From UBA12465 sp964408785 (GTDB taxonomy: Bacteria > Patescibacteriota > Patescibacteriia > Patescibacteriales > UBA12465): DNA of 8,726 nucleotides. Below the pieces are notes generated by a model that ran no database searches, was not told where the DNA came from, and was given only the letters and a program-made list of their open reading frames with translations. Position 1 is the first letter of the stretch. Each line of letters opens with the position of its first letter. A program made the position numbers and the translations under genes. The stretch spans positions 1-8,726 of the forward strand of contig CAYPAS010000033.1 in NCBI GenBank assembly GCA_964408785.1, given 5' to 3'. This document shows positions 7,267-8,726 of this stretch, in pieces.

Positions 7267-8244
7267 TTAAATATATTTTGATTTATTTTTTTCACAATAA
7301 TTTCTTACAAATTGCATCCAAGAATCATACCAATACCACGTTTTAACCACTATAGCGCCGAAACCTTTGGCTGGATTTTTTGCATCATTATCTCTCCATA
7401 ACTGAGTATGCTGATAAACCCCAAACTTTTTATAACCCTCTTTATTCATTTGCTTCCAAATATCACCTGCGGCATATTTTTGCTTTTCTTTTTCTTTTAC
7501 TAAAACATATTCTTTATTCATGCCTTCAGCAATTTTTGAATCCGCTGGAATAAATTCAATAACCTTATCAGCTTGTCCTTTTCTATTTGCAGTTTTAGGG
7601 ACAAACAAAACTCTGTAAGAAAACCGGCTGTCATTAAAATCTTTTTCCGACAAACCTTGATCAAAATTTTGAATATAAGCAGAAATGTTTTGCGGCAAAC
7701 CTTCATAGTCGACTAATTGATCAACTTGTTTTTCACTCAAAGATGAGAATTGGAGACTAAATGACAAATACTTCTCAATCCCTTCCTGTTTTGAAAATAA
7801 TTTCTTTAGATAATAATTATAATTCAAGCAACATGCCTGGAATCTTGCACTTAATAAATCATCAATTTTTGTTGTCATCTGGTGCTCTATCTCATGGCGC
7901 AAACCAATTAAAAATCTCAAATTACTTGCGGTAATTTTATCTATTGGCGATTTGTCATCATTCAAACATCTTTCAAGCTCCCAGTATTTATAAGCGCCAC
8001 ATTTTGTAGTATGAAAACTTTTTCTTTTTTCACCTTGATCAAAATACCTATATTCAATTTTAATGTTTCTGTAATATGCGTGTAAAAGATATGTCCATGC
8101 GACAACCGAAAGCACAATAAACGATTCTGATTTAAATTGAATATTGGGATTATTGAAAATTTGGACAGCAGACAACATCGACTCTTTTGATTTTAAGAGT
8201 AATTCGTTTTTTATAGAGCCAATTTTTCTGTTCCGTGTTGTCAT
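7267..8244 (-). CDS. DUF3644-family protein with HEPN-like R-x4-H motif
   Basis: The N-terminal half (about residues 10-150) matches what I know of DUF3644: LLLKSKESMLSAVQIFNNP, then the helix around SFIVLSVVAWTYLLHAYYRN, and later LRHEIEHQ and ARFQACCLNYNYYL. The RHEIEH segment gives R116-x4-H121, the spacing of the catalytic motif of HEPN ribonucleases. HEPN proteins are all-helical and many act as RNA-cutting toxins in defence systems. The C-terminal part (about 250-325) is a separate, aromatic-rich region with GVYQHTQLW and KTWYWYDSW; I cannot name it, but it could bind nucleic acid or a partner. Homologues are, to my knowledge, often found beside restriction or other defence genes. It sits 6 bp upstream of hsdR, so the two are very likely co-transcribed. 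The ATG at 8244 has no clear Shine-Dalgarno. Assignment to DUF3644 is fairly sure; ribonuclease activity is inference. Confidence 0.8.
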   Translation of the reverse strand: MTTRNRKIGSIKNELLLKSKESMLSAVQIFNNPNIQFKSESFIVLSVVAWTYLLHAYYRNIKIEYRYFDQGEKRKSFHTTKCGAYKYWELERCLNDDKSPIDKITASNLRFLIGLRHEIEHQMTTKIDDLLSARFQACCLNYNYYLKKLFSKQEGIEKYLSFSLQFSSLSEKQVDQLVDYEGLPQNISAYIQNFDQGLSEKDFNDSRFSYRVLFVPKTANRKGQADKVIEFIPADSKIAEGMNKEYVLVKEKEKQKYAAGDIWKQMNKEGYKKFGVYQHTQLWRDNDAKNPAKGFGAIVVKTWYWYDSWMQFVRNYCEKNKSKYI

Positions 8245-8264
8245 ATTTACGAATTAATAATCCA

Positions 8265-8726
8265 TTAAAATAATTTTTTAGCGAAAGCTGTTTTTAAATC
8301 CGTGATCTCTTGCAAAGTAAGCATCTCATCCTTTTCCTCAAGAATCCATGTAAACAAATTTCTGGTATATCCGTGACCTAATATTCTGTAAATTTGTGGA
8401 TTATCAATACCGGCACGAATAACTCTTTTTAATTCTGTTTCGGTTAAGTAATTTTGCAAAGGAATCAAATCAGAACAAATTGACCTAGTGGAAACAAAAT
8501 TTTCAGATTTTTCTAATCTTTCAATCAAATCCGTCTTTTCATTTATAAACGAAAACAACTCCTCTTTGTATGCTTCAATATCGCTATATAAAGCCCTGCT
8601 TGGGGTTAATTGAATGCCACGAACAACAACTTCTTCCTCACTGCTTTCGTCGATATATCTGTTAAACTCGTCATTTTCTTCATAATAAACCCTGCTTCTG
8701 TCTTTCAAGTCCTCCGCATGGGATAC
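8265..8726 (-). CDS. Unrecognised protein, C-terminal part (5' end outside window)
   Basis: The frame is open to the window edge on the minus strand, so at least 153 codons are visible and the start is probably further right. An in-frame TTG at 8708 has GGAGG only two bases before it, too close to be a good site, so I do not take it as the start. I do not recognise the family. The visible part is acidic at its beginning (YYEENDEFNRYIDESSEEE), then mostly helical, with LYSDIEAYKEELFSFI, LTETELKRVIRAGIDNPQIY and a final helical segment. There are no membrane segments or clear catalytic motifs; any enzymatic domain would be in the missing N-terminal part. It ends 20 bp before the DUF3644 gene on the same strand, so it probably belongs to the same operon as DUF3644 and hsdR. 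It is not visibly an HsdM or HsdS tail. Confidence 0.65.
   Translation of the reverse strand, partial: VSHAEDLKDRSRVYYEENDEFNRYIDESSEEEVVVRGIQLTPSRALYSDIEAYKEELFSFINEKTDLIERLEKSENFVSTRSICSDLIPLQNYLTETELKRVIRAGIDNPQIYRILGHGYTRNLFTWILEEKDEMLTLQEITDLKTAFAKKLF

Noticed and set aside
7518..7706. Minus-strand 62-aa ORF within the DUF3644 gene
   Set aside because: Alternative frame of a well-supported gene, with no independent start signal.
8706..8726. GGAGG before the TTG at 8708 as a true gene start
   Set aside because: The spacing is only 2 bases and the reading frame continues to the window edge, so a start further upstream is more likely.

Overview
The window is 8.7 kb of AT-rich bacterial DNA, almost entirely coding, with two converging gene blocks. 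The organism is probably an uncultivated low-GC bacterium. The recombinase N-terminus (YARKSTESDERQ type), the standard genetic code with no in-frame TGA, and the tight gene packing with few Shine-Dalgarno sequences remind me of Patescibacteria/CPR genomes. That placement is an inference and is not proven here.

Left block, plus strand (1-3932): the 3' part of a beta-class DNA adenine/cytosine-N4 methyltransferase, a phage small terminase-like HTH protein, a complete large terminase (ATPase plus nuclease), then a 126-bp spacer and a large serine recombinase. The first three genes overlap and form the start of a phage packaging module. Portal, protease and capsid genes do not follow; the integrase-type recombinase comes instead. 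This is therefore either one end of a prophage or the point where a second recombinase-borne element begins. The recombinase start lies inside a cluster of three copies of the box TAATGGAG/CTCCATTA, two of them inverted relative to the first. The cluster is a candidate recombinase or regulator binding site, or an attachment arm.

Right block, minus strand (8726-3936, transcribed right to left): the C-terminal part of an unrecognised protein, a DUF3644-family protein with a HEPN-like R-x4-H motif, a full-length type I restriction subunit HsdR, and a 69-aa hypothetical protein whose ATG sits one base after the hsdR stop. Spacings are 20, 6 and 1 bp, so this looks like one operon. HsdM and HsdS are not in the window and would have to lie beyond the right edge or elsewhere. 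A putative HEPN ribonuclease next to HsdR recalls the known pairing of anticodon nuclease PrrC with a type I restriction system, and is the best candidate here for a composite defence system.

The two blocks meet tail to tail with only 3 bp between stop codons. A weak hairpin plus T6 at the junction may end the rightward transcript. Read together, the window suggests a mobile element or prophage that carries, or is inserted beside, a type I restriction defence cassette. No RNA genes, CRISPR arrays or insertion sequences were seen, and no gene-free stretch exceeds 126 bp.
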